The notes under the pieces were generated by a model. It searched no databases and was not told where the DNA came from. It saw only the letters and a program-made list of their open reading frames with translations. Position numbers and translations under genes: made by a program. From NCBI GenBank assembly GCA_002451855.1, contig DKDS01000089.1, positions 1 to 37,356 of the forward strand: a stretch of DNA of 37,356 nucleotides, given 5' to 3'. How positions within the stretch are numbered: position 1 is the first letter of the stretch; each line of letters opens with the position of its first letter. Positions 1 to 7,856 of the stretch are shown here, one piece after another. This stretch comes from Ruminococcaceae bacterium UBA6842. GTDB taxonomy: Bacteria; Bacillota; Clostridia; Oscillospirales; Acutalibacteraceae.

Positions 1-1520
1 ACGCCGCCCTCGTGGAACGGGTCGGCGGCGAAATACAGCGCGTCTCCGAAAATCTCTTTCTGAACGCTGTAAAATATCTCGGCATAGCGTGAAAATGTAT
101 CCGTATCGGTTTTCAGCATTGCGGGTCTTTGCATTCCGCACCATGTTCCCTGCGGTATTATCTCAGCCTTATAATCATGTTCCCTAATGTCGGTAGGCAC
201 CATTCCGCTGTACCCCTGCAATACGGGGCGCATACCGAGCTTTTTCATAATAAGATGATTACGCCTTGCAAGGCGTGTGCGCTCCTCAAACCATGAATCG
301 TGCACAGGGCCGTTAATTCCGAATATATTTGCCATACAGAACCATGCGTAATGCGCGGGGCCGGGAAGAAAAGCCTTTACTTCGTCAAGGCTGTATCCGA
401 GCTTGCCCAAAAACCGCCGCCATACCTCCTCCTGACCTATTATGTCAAGGACTGTATTGACGCCGTTTAAGGCTAACCAGTCAAGCTCGTTTCTCCATTC
501 CTTTTCACCCCAAAAGGCGTAGCTGTATGAAAGCGTGCAAAAATTGTACGCATAGCGTATCCGTGCCTTTGTTTCACGGTACACAGGCTTTTCGGGCACA
601 ACTATTCTGTCAGGCATTCTTACCTGATCGCCCACCTGTGAAATATTCACCTTGCAATAATATTTGAGATAAAAATTCAGACCGGCCGCAACCGAAACAC
701 CCGTGTTACCCGTTATTTTTACTTTCCCGTTAACGCCCGCAATACTGAAATAGTCGTATTTCTTTTCTTCACCTATGCAAAAATCAAACCATTCTATGTA
801 TTCCTTGCCGAGCCGCCGCTCAACAATTCCGAAAACCTCGTTTGCGGCGTCCTCATTTGTAACTGGGACATTATATTCGGACCGTTCAAAATTACATATG
901 TTTATTTCGGGTCTTTTAATTACGGGCGTGCCGCTCGGTCTGCCGGAAAATTCCAGCCTGTCAAACGCCGCCTCGGGGGACGCCGAATTATATTCGTAAT
1001 ATACCCGTATTACCCGCGCCTCTTTACCGTTAAGGCTGTATATATCACCGTTTTCTCCGCAAGGCTTACAGTCATTTTTAACGGCGGCAAGCTCAAAATC
1101 TCTTCCGTTAAGGCTTGTATAAAGGGAATAGTGGGAAAAGTCCGCCTTTTGTGTGTAGACGGTTACGGTATCAAGGTAATGATTTTCCCGAAGCTTATAA
1201 TCAAAGCATTTCGGATATATGTTAAGAAGGTTTACACCGTCGTACTCGGCTACGGTTATATCCGATACCGCTTTATTTGAATAAATGAATATATGGGAAG
1301 CGGTAATAGGTTCATTCAGATCTATTTTTAGCTTCCCGTCCTTATCGGGCTTAAAGCTGCCAAGCTCTATTAAGACATCGGTAACAGAGTTTTGGGCATA
1401 CTTAATTTCCGCCTCGGAATTTACAGCGGCATAGATCCCCTTAATGCTGTAATTTCCGCAAAGCTCGACCGCCACTCCGTTCGGGAGACTATTTAAGCTG
1501 TAATCTATTGTCTTTTTCAT
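1..1520 (-). CDS. GH89 alpha-N-acetylglucosaminidase (NAGLU family), 3' end cut off by window
   Basis: This is the first 506 codons of an alpha-N-acetylglucosaminidase, which removes terminal alpha-linked GlcNAc; the gene continues beyond base 1. After a discoidin-like beta-sandwich (about residues 45-170, with FSHYSLYTSLNGRDF) comes the family hallmark: YNFCTLSYSYAFW, then ELDWLALNGVN, GQEEVWRRF, FLPGPAHYAWF and KLGMRPVLQGYSGMVP. The last visible residues, DPFHE, align with DTFNE of human NAGLU, so E504 should be the catalytic acid/base; the nucleophile lies outside the window. There is no signal peptide, so it should act in the cytoplasm, unlike the secreted clostridial mucin-acting members. 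The ATG follows the stop of the SGNH gene by 4 bp, and GGGGTG overlapping that stop serves as ribosome site. It is the last visible gene of the operon. Assignment is confident; natural substrate is inference. Confidence 0.92.
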   Translation of the reverse strand, partial: MKKTIDYSLNSLPNGVAVELCGNYSIKGIYAAVNSEAEIKYAQNSVTDVLIELGSFKPDKDGKLKIDLNEPITASHIFIYSNKAVSDITVAEYDGVNLLNIYPKCFDYKLRENHYLDTVTVYTQKADFSHYSLYTSLNGRDFELAAVKNDCKPCGENGDIYSLNGKEARVIRVYYEYNSASPEAAFDRLEFSGRPSGTPVIKRPEINICNFERSEYNVPVTNEDAANEVFGIVERRLGKEYIEWFDFCIGEEKKYDYFSIAGVNGKVKITGNTGVSVAAGLNFYLKYYCKVNISQVGDQVRMPDRIVVPEKPVYRETKARIRYAYNFCTLSYSYAFWGEKEWRNELDWLALNGVNTVLDIIGQEEVWRRFLGKLGYSLDEVKAFLPGPAHYAWFCMANIFGINGPVHDSWFEERTRLARRNHLIMKKLGMRPVLQGYSGMVPTDIREHDYKAEIIPQGTWCGMQRPAMLKTDTDTFSRYAEIFYSVQKEIFGDALYFAADPFHEGG

Positions 1521-1524
1521 AGAT

Positions 1525-2109
1525 TCACCCCAAATGAGCCGCTATATATTCGGCAAGCTTCTTATAACCTGCCGCGCCGAAATGCAGTCCGTCATTCGGT
1601 TGCATCACGGCTTCGTTCTCCTCGGTAAAATCGGGGCATTTTGCCGTATCTATCAGCTTAAAATCGTTCTTCAAGGCAAAATTCCTTACAAACAGCACGG
1701 CCTTTTCAACCCGATCCGCGTAACCGCAATTTGAATACTCGGGGTTTTTTGTGGCGTGCGGCGGCGTACAAAGTATTATTTCGGCTTCGGGCGCATCCTC
1801 ACAGCACTTTTTCACCAAGTATTCATAATCGTGATTACCCTTAATATCCTCTTTCGGGTCAAGACAGCCGTTTGTTCCGAGCATAATTATGATAATATCG
1901 GAACCTTTAACATCAACCTTGCCCTCGTCATAATATTTTTTATAGCTCATGGGGTTAAAACCGCATTTGCCGAAATTACGGACTGTCGCTCCCGTTATTT
2001 CGGATAAATAAAACGGATAATTTTCCTTATGCACATTTGCTATTCCCGTTTTACCCTTTACGCCGTAATCTCCCTCTGTCAGGCTGTCGCCGATGCATGA
2101 AATAATCAT
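1525..2109 (-). CDS. SGNH/GDSL-family hydrolase (probable carbohydrate esterase), second of two
   Basis: A 194-residue single-domain SGNH hydrolase that probably removes acetyl or other acyl groups from sugars in the cytoplasm. Block I is IGDSLTEG with nucleophile S9, block III is MLGTNG, and block V is DGLHFGAAGY with D173 and H176, so the serine-histidine-aspartate machinery is complete. There is no signal peptide. I chose the ATG at 2109 because AGGAAA lies just upstream and the protein then starts directly at the first beta strand; an in-frame start at 2154 would add 15 unlikely residues and overlap the preceding gene. The preceding SGNH gene ends at 2111, so the two are translationally coupled. 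The acyl substrate cannot be predicted. Confidence 0.9.
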   Translation of the reverse strand: MIISCIGDSLTEGDYGVKGKTGIANVHKENYPFYLSEITGATVRNFGKCGFNPMSYKKYYDEGKVDVKGSDIIIIMLGTNGCLDPKEDIKGNHDYEYLVKKCCEDAPEAEIILCTPPHATKNPEYSNCGYADRVEKAVLFVRNFALKNDFKLIDTAKCPDFTEENEAVMQPNDGLHFGAAGYKKLAEYIAAHLG

Positions 2110-2110
2110 T

Positions 2111-2896
2111 TTAATTTTCCTTTCCCTGTTTTGATAAAGAAACCATACTGTCAAATATGTACCGCGCGGTCATTTCGGCTCCGAGCGGCGTCGGATGGCA
2201 TGAGTCATATTTACTGTCACTCAGCCAATCGCGCTGTCCGAAATGCTCGCTTCCCGGTATCAAATGGTTCATCCAAAGAAAATGTACATCAATAAGCGGT
2301 AACGAGTATTCCTCCGCCAAAGACTTTACAGCCTCGCAATAAGGCTCCAGTCGGCTTTTATCATCAACACCCATATCATTATAAGACGGTGTTAAAAGCA
2401 CGACCGCCGTATCGGGCAGGCGTTCCGCCAGCAATTTAAGTAAATCACGGTAATTCAGCTTGAACTGTTCGGGGGTTACATATTTGTTCGGGTCTTCGCT
2501 CAAAGCGTCGTTTATCCCCGTCATAACTGTCATTACATCAGGCTTAATACCGTTTGGCAAAAGCACCGTAAAATCGTCAACTCTTCTTATAAGCCTTGAC
2601 ACCGTGTTTCCGCCGACGCCGTTTCTGATAACCGTAAGGCTGCCCTTTTCTCCCGAATGTACCAATACCGGACCTGTATAGCCGTCAATGGTATCATAAT
2701 CACCTGTGCCGCAGTTGCCGTCATAACGCAGTACGGCAGTATCAGGGTACTTAAATCCGAACTGAGCCGCAAGCTTTGCGGTATAGGTTTCCTCCGCAGT
2801 GCAGTGTATAAGCCCGTAGGTTATACTGTCCCCTACACAGCAAAGCACGGCGTCTTTTCCTGTTACAACTTTTTCAAAAAAATCGGTTACGGTCAT
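2111..2896 (-). CDS. SGNH/GDSL-family hydrolase (probable carbohydrate esterase), first of two
   Basis: A 261-residue SGNH hydrolase, longer than its downstream neighbour and only distantly similar to it. It shows VGDSITYG with nucleophile S24, VMTGIND for block III, and DSCHPTPLGAEM with D231 and H234 for block V. A segment of about 50 residues (roughly 50-105) between blocks I and II contains RNGVGGNTVSRLIRR, whose GGN is the block II oxyanion-hole glycine/asparagine region. No signal peptide is present, so it should be cytoplasmic. AAGGAG precedes the ATG, 19 bp after the GH2 stop. Its place among GH2, GH20 and GH89 suggests deacylation of imported oligosaccharides before the exo-glycosidases act. 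This is inference from context; the fold assignment is firm. Confidence 0.9.
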   Translation of the reverse strand: MTVTDFFEKVVTGKDAVLCCVGDSITYGLIHCTAEETYTAKLAAQFGFKYPDTAVLRYDGNCGTGDYDTIDGYTGPVLVHSGEKGSLTVIRNGVGGNTVSRLIRRVDDFTVLLPNGIKPDVMTVMTGINDALSEDPNKYVTPEQFKLNYRDLLKLLAERLPDTAVVLLTPSYNDMGVDDKSRLEPYCEAVKSLAEEYSLPLIDVHFLWMNHLIPGSEHFGQRDWLSDSKYDSCHPTPLGAEMTARYIFDSMVSLSKQGKEN

Positions 2897-2915
2897 ATCC
2901 CTACAAGCTCCTTAA

Positions 2916-5249
2916 TCAGGCTTCTGATATTATTCGGCGGAAAACGGCGGTTTTTAAATTATCGCTTTGCGCCATAAGCATAATTTCTTCCTGTTTATAA
3001 GCCGGCTTTACAGCTATTGAAATCTTGCCCATATACATACGCCTTTCCGCAGCCCCTACACGGTTATGGTCGCAGTTGTCAGAGCCTGTGCCCACAATCA
3101 CCGCAGGGTCGGCAACCGAGAAACGGACATATTCCGAAGCGTCGGGAACGACATTTCCGTCCTTATCGGTACACTCGCAGGTGAATATAGCCAAATCACT
3201 GCCGTTTGCTTCAAAGCTGTTTTCAAGCGTAAGCCATAAAGCCTCCGGCTTTCCTGTGGTACGCTTAACATCCTCTGCCGCAAGGGCGCCTTTAATATAT
3301 CCCTTTGCCGTCAGCTCTCCCTTTTCATAGACTACGGTCCACTCGCCGTGACCGTACTTTTCTATTTGCTTTACGCCTAACGACCTGCCGTTTAAAATAA
3401 GCTCCAATTCCTCGCAATTCGTATAAACCGTTACTGCAATAGGAGTTCCCTCCTGCCCCTCAAAATTCCAGTGGGGAACGATATGCACCATAGGCTTATC
3501 TGTCCAAAGCGATTTATTCTGGTAAAACGCGCCCTTTTTTTGTAAGAATAAATCAAGCGCACCCGATTTTGAGCAAATAGCCGGCCAAGCCGCTTCGCCC
3601 CTATGCTCTACGCCTATCCACTGATACGCTCCGAAAACATACGGACGGCTCATAAGGAACTTCCATGTATCCTCTCTGCCCTTAAACCATGAATTTGTAT
3701 CCCTATCCTTATCGGTAAGGCGCATATTCCCGAAGGGCGGATAATTCCAGTCCCTCGTTGTGCCCGTAGCACAGCATTCGGATGAGAACACCGGCTTGTC
3801 GGGACACATTTCGTGAACCTTATCGTAAATATCCAAATTATAGTTAATGCCTATAATATCGCAGTAATCGTATATTGTTGATTTGTCGGGAGTTTTATCC
3901 TCTGCGGCGGTTATCGGTCTTGTATAATCCAGCTTGCGTATAAAAGCCGCCATAGCCCTCTGCGTCAAGGCGCCGTTTTGTGTTATATGGCTCGGCTCTT
4001 CGTTTCCTGTCGACCACATTATAACGCTGGGTCTGTTTCTGTCCCTCTTTATTAAATATTCAAGCTGTTCATTTGTTTCCTCTGTCGTTTGGAACCATCT
4101 GGTCTCGTCCATAACAAGAAAGCCCATCTCGTCAAAGGCGTCCATATAATACTCTGTCTGCTGGTAATGGCTCGTCCTGTAACCGTTTGCTCCCATTTCC
4201 TTTAAAAGACCTATCTTGTATTTTGCGACATTCCTCGGTACGGCAAGTCCCGTAAGACCGTAATCCTGATGACCGCAAACGCCCTTTATTACAGTTTTTT
4301 TGCCGTTGAGCAACAGTCCTCGGTCCACGGTAAATTCCACTGCTCTGAAGCCTATCCTTGTAAAGCAGACATCTGTAAGCTCTTCACCGCAAAATACACG
4401 GGTCTCGACGGTGTAAAGGTTCGGGCTGTCGCAATCCCACAAAAGCGGATTTTCCGCCAAAGCCGAATATTTGATTACACCCTTTTCACGAAGCGGAATA
4501 AGACCGTTTCCGATACCCTTTGCAACAGCATTGCCGTTTGTGTCGCAAACCGTACTTTCCACCCGTACCCCCTCGTCGGAATAAAGACTGTTTACCACAG
4601 TTGTTTCAAAATCTATCTGCCAGCTATTGTTGTCAAGCTTCTTATAGGGAGCGTAAACTCCCCACAAATCGACCGCAACAGGCTCGGTAACGGTTAAATG
4701 AACATCTCTGTATATTCCGCCGCCCTGATACCACCAGCCTTCAAATTCCTCGGTATTTACATAAACCGCTAAGACATTTTCCTTATCGTAATAAGCATTG
4801 TTTGTAATATCGATTTCAAAGGTGTTGTATCTTGAAAAATTATGCTTCATAAGACAGCCGTTCAAATAAATCACCGAGCTGCCCGCAATACCGTCAAATC
4901 TTAAAAGTATCCGTTTGCCGAGACTGTTTTCAGGCAAACAAAATCTTTTTCTGTACCATGCGTTATCGTAATGAAGATAGCCAAGAGAGTTATTCTCATT
5001 CTCGCTCAAATCCTGATTGACGATATAATCGTGGGGAATATTCACCTTTTCCCATTTTTCGTGGGTCAGGATACCCGTTTTTGAATAAAACTGATCCGGC
5101 ACATCCTGATATGAATAAGCCGCAGGGCCCGATTTTTTGCGTTCTGTTTTGCTTTGGCTGTATACAGGTCCCTTCCAGTACGGGGTTTCCACCTTAATAT
5201 CGCCCTTGTGAAAATTCCAATCGTTATTTAATAAAATCTCAGTTCTCAT
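2916..5249 (-). CDS. GH2 family beta-galactosidase/beta-glycosidase
   Basis: A GH2 retaining beta-glycosidase of about 777 residues, most likely a beta-galactosidase. It has the usual order: N-terminal jelly-roll sugar-binding domain with YHYDNAWYRKRF-type and WYQGGGIYRDV motifs, immunoglobulin-like domain, TIM barrel, then a DUF4982-like domain (VPHWNFEGQEGTP, ELILNGRSLG) and a C-terminal immunoglobulin-like domain. Numbered from the longer start at 5273, the acid/base is E425 in STGNEEPSH and the nucleophile E499 in VFSSECC. RTSHYQQTEYYMDAFDEMG matches the conserved substrate-pocket strand. There is no signal peptide. I prefer the ATG at 5249 because MRTEILLNNDWNFHKGD is the typical family start and GGACGG lies 9 nt upstream. 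The ATG at 5273 overlaps the GH20 stop as TAATG and would give 785 residues. Substrate could also be a glucuronide or other beta-galactoside-like sugar. Confidence 0.9.
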   Translation of the reverse strand: MRTEILLNNDWNFHKGDIKVETPYWKGPVYSQSKTERKKSGPAAYSYQDVPDQFYSKTGILTHEKWEKVNIPHDYIVNQDLSENENNSLGYLHYDNAWYRKRFCLPENSLGKRILLRFDGIAGSSVIYLNGCLMKHNFSRYNTFEIDITNNAYYDKENVLAVYVNTEEFEGWWYQGGGIYRDVHLTVTEPVAVDLWGVYAPYKKLDNNSWQIDFETTVVNSLYSDEGVRVESTVCDTNGNAVAKGIGNGLIPLREKGVIKYSALAENPLLWDCDSPNLYTVETRVFCGEELTDVCFTRIGFRAVEFTVDRGLLLNGKKTVIKGVCGHQDYGLTGLAVPRNVAKYKIGLLKEMGANGYRTSHYQQTEYYMDAFDEMGFLVMDETRWFQTTEETNEQLEYLIKRDRNRPSVIMWSTGNEEPSHITQNGALTQRAMAAFIRKLDYTRPITAAEDKTPDKSTIYDYCDIIGINYNLDIYDKVHEMCPDKPVFSSECCATGTTRDWNYPPFGNMRLTDKDRDTNSWFKGREDTWKFLMSRPYVFGAYQWIGVEHRGEAAWPAICSKSGALDLFLQKKGAFYQNKSLWTDKPMVHIVPHWNFEGQEGTPIAVTVYTNCEELELILNGRSLGVKQIEKYGHGEWTVVYEKGELTAKGYIKGALAAEDVKRTTGKPEALWLTLENSFEANGSDLAIFTCECTDKDGNVVPDASEYVRFSVADPAVIVGTGSDNCDHNRVGAAERRMYMGKISIAVKPAYKQEEIMLMAQSDNLKTAVFRRIISEA

Positions 5250-5272
5250 TTGATAACACCGTCCGCAGTACA

Positions 5273-6874
5273 TTAAACATTATTTACCGTAAAGGTTTTT
5301 GCCCAATTATTGAATACTACCGCCTCGTTTGCGGTGGTATCGTTTTCTCCGTAAAAATTAAGGACAGGAGCCTCCAGTTCTTCTATGCGGTCTGTCTCGC
5401 CGTTTAAGTAAGCGCCGATTCGCTTTGCGCAGTGCTTTATGCGCATTATAAGTCCGCCTATCCGCACATCCTGCACTTCAAAGCCAAAGGGCTTGTTTTC
5501 ACGCATCCACTGCTTTTCAAACGATTCATAAAACCGTTCGATTTTTAAAATAAGACCGTCATAATCGGAAAGTAATCTTGCCAGCTCGTCCCTTTTGCCC
5601 TCGGTGTACGCCTTGCGTGTTCTTACGCCCAAATCGTACTTAACCGCCAACACCTCGCACAAATTCGCAATGTTTTCAAATATGTACGAATACTCGTTCC
5701 CCGTACTTATCTTTCGGAGCCGTTCGGCGGATTCGCGGTATTTTTCAGGCTGACCGTCTCTTACCTTGCAGTCAAACACACCCGAAAAGCAATCATTATA
5801 AAGCATATACTTATCGGGATTGTTGTATTTTACAATATTATCGGTAAGCGGAAGCTCTATAAACGAAAATTCGTCAAAATCAATCCCGAACATCTCTTTA
5901 AAGCCTTTCTTTACCGATTTCATATCGAAATTGCCCTTTGCGAACTGAGCGCCTGCGTACATTGCGGGCAAAACGGAAAATTTAGAGCATTCCGCTCCGT
6001 TATCGCCCCACATTGTAAAAAACATATCCTTTATTCCGTATTTATTACAGCTTTTAACCGCCGCCTCTGTTGCCTCTAACGACCATTTGATATGCGGCGC
6101 AAATCCTGTCCATGTCCAGTAGCCGCCCGCGAACCAAGCCGTATCCTGAACGGATTTTATAAGCGATATGCTCTCGTCATAGGGAGGCTGTTCGTTAAAA
6201 TAGTAGGTCCAGTATACAAGCGTTACGTTTTTCGGTATTTTTTCCTTTATGGACGGGTCTATTTTACCGTCCTTGCAATATTCGGAGTTATTGGCAAAAT
6301 GGAAAAACATATCGTGCCATATGAGCAGCTGCAAGCCGTACTTCTCGGCAATTTCGGAAATACGGTTCAAATGCTCAAGGTAAATATCAATTCTGTTTCT
6401 GTAACCGTTCTTTCTTAAATATCTGCCGAGACCCATATTGTCCGCCTCGTCCATACCTATATGAACGATATTGCTTGAAAAACAGCTCTTTATGGTTGAA
6501 AACATATCGTCTATAAGCTCATATACCTTTTCTTCGCCTATGCAGATAATATTATCTATATCCGATATTGCCTTGTAATTGTCCCAGCGTATTATGCCCT
6601 CAAGGTGAGCCAAAGTCTGAATACATGGCATAAGCTCAATATTATGCTGCTTTGCAAAGGAGTCTATTTCTCTTATTTCATCCTTTGAATATCTTCCGCG
6701 AAGATGTCCGAAATACGGCTGATTATCCACCTCATAGGTATCCTCGGTATAAAGCATAAGGCTGTTATATCCCATTTTTTCAAGATTTACAATGAATTTT
6801 TTTAAGGTGTTGATATTCATTACCGCATTACGCGAGCAATCAATCATCACGCCCAAACAGTTGTCTCTATTCAT
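5273..6874 (-). CDS. GH20 beta-N-acetylhexosaminidase
   Basis: A 533-residue GH20 exo-enzyme that should release terminal beta-GlcNAc or beta-GalNAc. The N-terminal strand LGVMIDCSRNAVMN starts the TIM barrel directly, without the common preceding alpha/beta domain. HIGMDEADNMG carries the adjacent Asp-Glu pair (D142, E143) that polarises the substrate acetamido group and acts as acid/base in this family. WTGFAPHI and MWGDNGAE are further barrel motifs. The C-terminal 170 residues are helical and unassigned. The short architecture and lack of a signal peptide fit cytoplasmic, oligosaccharide-acting GH20 enzymes. GAGGAG precedes the ATG, 11 bp after the esterase stop, and the GH2 gene follows at once. 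HexNAc specificity is family knowledge; linkage is not predictable. Confidence 0.88.
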   Translation of the reverse strand: MNRDNCLGVMIDCSRNAVMNINTLKKFIVNLEKMGYNSLMLYTEDTYEVDNQPYFGHLRGRYSKDEIREIDSFAKQHNIELMPCIQTLAHLEGIIRWDNYKAISDIDNIICIGEEKVYELIDDMFSTIKSCFSSNIVHIGMDEADNMGLGRYLRKNGYRNRIDIYLEHLNRISEIAEKYGLQLLIWHDMFFHFANNSEYCKDGKIDPSIKEKIPKNVTLVYWTYYFNEQPPYDESISLIKSVQDTAWFAGGYWTWTGFAPHIKWSLEATEAAVKSCNKYGIKDMFFTMWGDNGAECSKFSVLPAMYAGAQFAKGNFDMKSVKKGFKEMFGIDFDEFSFIELPLTDNIVKYNNPDKYMLYNDCFSGVFDCKVRDGQPEKYRESAERLRKISTGNEYSYIFENIANLCEVLAVKYDLGVRTRKAYTEGKRDELARLLSDYDGLILKIERFYESFEKQWMRENKPFGFEVQDVRIGGLIMRIKHCAKRIGAYLNGETDRIEELEAPVLNFYGENDTTANEAVVFNNWAKTFTVNNV

Positions 6875-6885
6875 AGCCTATCTCC

Positions 6886-7695
6886 TCACGCTAAGCAATC
6901 AATCCAATTTATGTATGAAAGCCAGTTTATAACCAAATTCTTCCACTGGGCAACATGCGGCGTGTCCTCCGCCAACGCAAGCCCGTGCCGACCGTCGGGA
7001 AAAATATGCATTTCCACGGGAACTCGGTTTCTTTTCAGATGCTCGGCATATCTGTAACTGTTGATAACATTAACGCCGTCGTCGCCTGCCGTGTGCCATA
7101 TAAACGCCTGCGGTGTGTCCTTACGCATCAACAAATACGGGTCAACCGAACATTCAAATCCGCTTTTTTCACTGCCTATAAGATTTTTGTAGCTGTCCTT
7201 ATGCGAAATATCCGAAAACTCGGGATTGCATATTACGGGATAGCAAAGTATCTGCGCGTTGGGAATATATTCCGTCTTACTTATATTATCGAATACCTCG
7301 TCGGCAAGCTCCGCACTGCTTGTGGAAAGAAGCGCCGCCAAATGTCCGCCCGCCGAAGAACCGACAACGGCTATTTTATCAGTATCAATACCGTATTTCT
7401 CCGCATTTGCGCGCACATACTGAACAGCCCGTCTCGCGTCGTACAGTGCGTCGGGGTATCTGTGGGGAGTGACCCTGTAATCAACGGAAAATGAGGTGAT
7501 CCCGTGCTCCGCAAAAAATTCGGCGTAATCTATACCCTCGTAAGAGGCATGACCCCAATACGCTCCGCCCGGAAACACTATCATCGCGCAGCGTGAGGTT
7601 TTGTTCTGCGGTATGACCTCGCTCATCAGTACCTCGTCACGGTATCCGTCAGGCCATATATTAAATACTCTTTTGCTGAAATTACAGTCTGCCAT
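6886..7695 (-). CDS. alpha/beta hydrolase, acetyl-esterase (BD-FAE/acetylxylan esterase-like)
   Basis: A 269-residue alpha/beta hydrolase of the type found as carbohydrate acetyl esterase in utilisation loci. The oxyanion motif is FPGGAYWGHASYEG (in place of HGGG), the nucleophile elbow is GSSAGG with S114, the acid is D205 or D206 in HTAGDDGVN, and the base is H237 in DGRHGLAL. No signal peptide is present, so it should act on imported sugars. A strong GGAGG lies 8 nt before the ATG. The gene follows a 160-bp gap that contains a 17-bp hairpin, so it may be expressed at a different level from the genes before it. Its co-occurrence with two SGNH enzymes suggests that the target glycan is heavily acylated. 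The exact ester is unknown. Confidence 0.86.
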   Translation of the reverse strand: MADCNFSKRVFNIWPDGYRDEVLMSEVIPQNKTSRCAMIVFPGGAYWGHASYEGIDYAEFFAEHGITSFSVDYRVTPHRYPDALYDARRAVQYVRANAEKYGIDTDKIAVVGSSAGGHLAALLSTSSAELADEVFDNISKTEYIPNAQILCYPVICNPEFSDISHKDSYKNLIGSEKSGFECSVDPYLLMRKDTPQAFIWHTAGDDGVNVINSYRYAEHLKRNRVPVEMHIFPDGRHGLALAEDTPHVAQWKNLVINWLSYINWIDCLA

Positions 7696-7771
7696 AATAA
7701 TTTCCTCCGGAAAAAATCAATGTAAATATCAAAACCCTTGCGGTATTTATTCTCGGCTTTCAGAAAATAAC

Positions 7772-7826
7772 AAAATCACATATTGCCGAACCGTAGCTCG
7801 CCACAGAAACGGCAATATGTGATTTT
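7772..7826 (-). terminator. 17-bp perfect hairpin between propeller glycosidase and esterase genes
   Basis: Bases 7772-7788 and 7810-7826 form a perfect 17-bp inverted repeat (one arm is CGGCAATATGTGATTTT on the plus strand) around a 21-nt loop. On the transcribed minus strand it sits about 30 nt after the stop of the propeller gene, and the distal arm is followed by a U-rich but interrupted stretch (GATTTTGTTATTTTC). It could be an intrinsic terminator, an attenuator, or an RNA-stabilising processing site inside a longer operon. The A/T-rich base of the stem is symmetric, so it could work in both directions. No clear promoter was found in the 76 nt between it and the esterase gene, which favours partial readthrough. 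Confidence 0.6.
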
Positions 7827-7856
7827 AAAAAGCTTTCAGCTCATAATGTTATCCTC

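Noticed and set aside
775..999. Short plus-strand reading frames throughout the window, e.g. 775-999, 4269-4697, 6955-7494, 16122-16700 and 25603-26151
   Set aside because: All lie opposite strong minus-strand genes with recognisable domains. Their translations show no domain, and I see no separate intergenic space or promoter for them.
2111..2154. Longer start of the downstream SGNH gene at 2154
   Set aside because: It adds 15 residues with no ribosome site and overlaps the preceding gene; the ATG at 2109 has AGGAAA and fits the fold.
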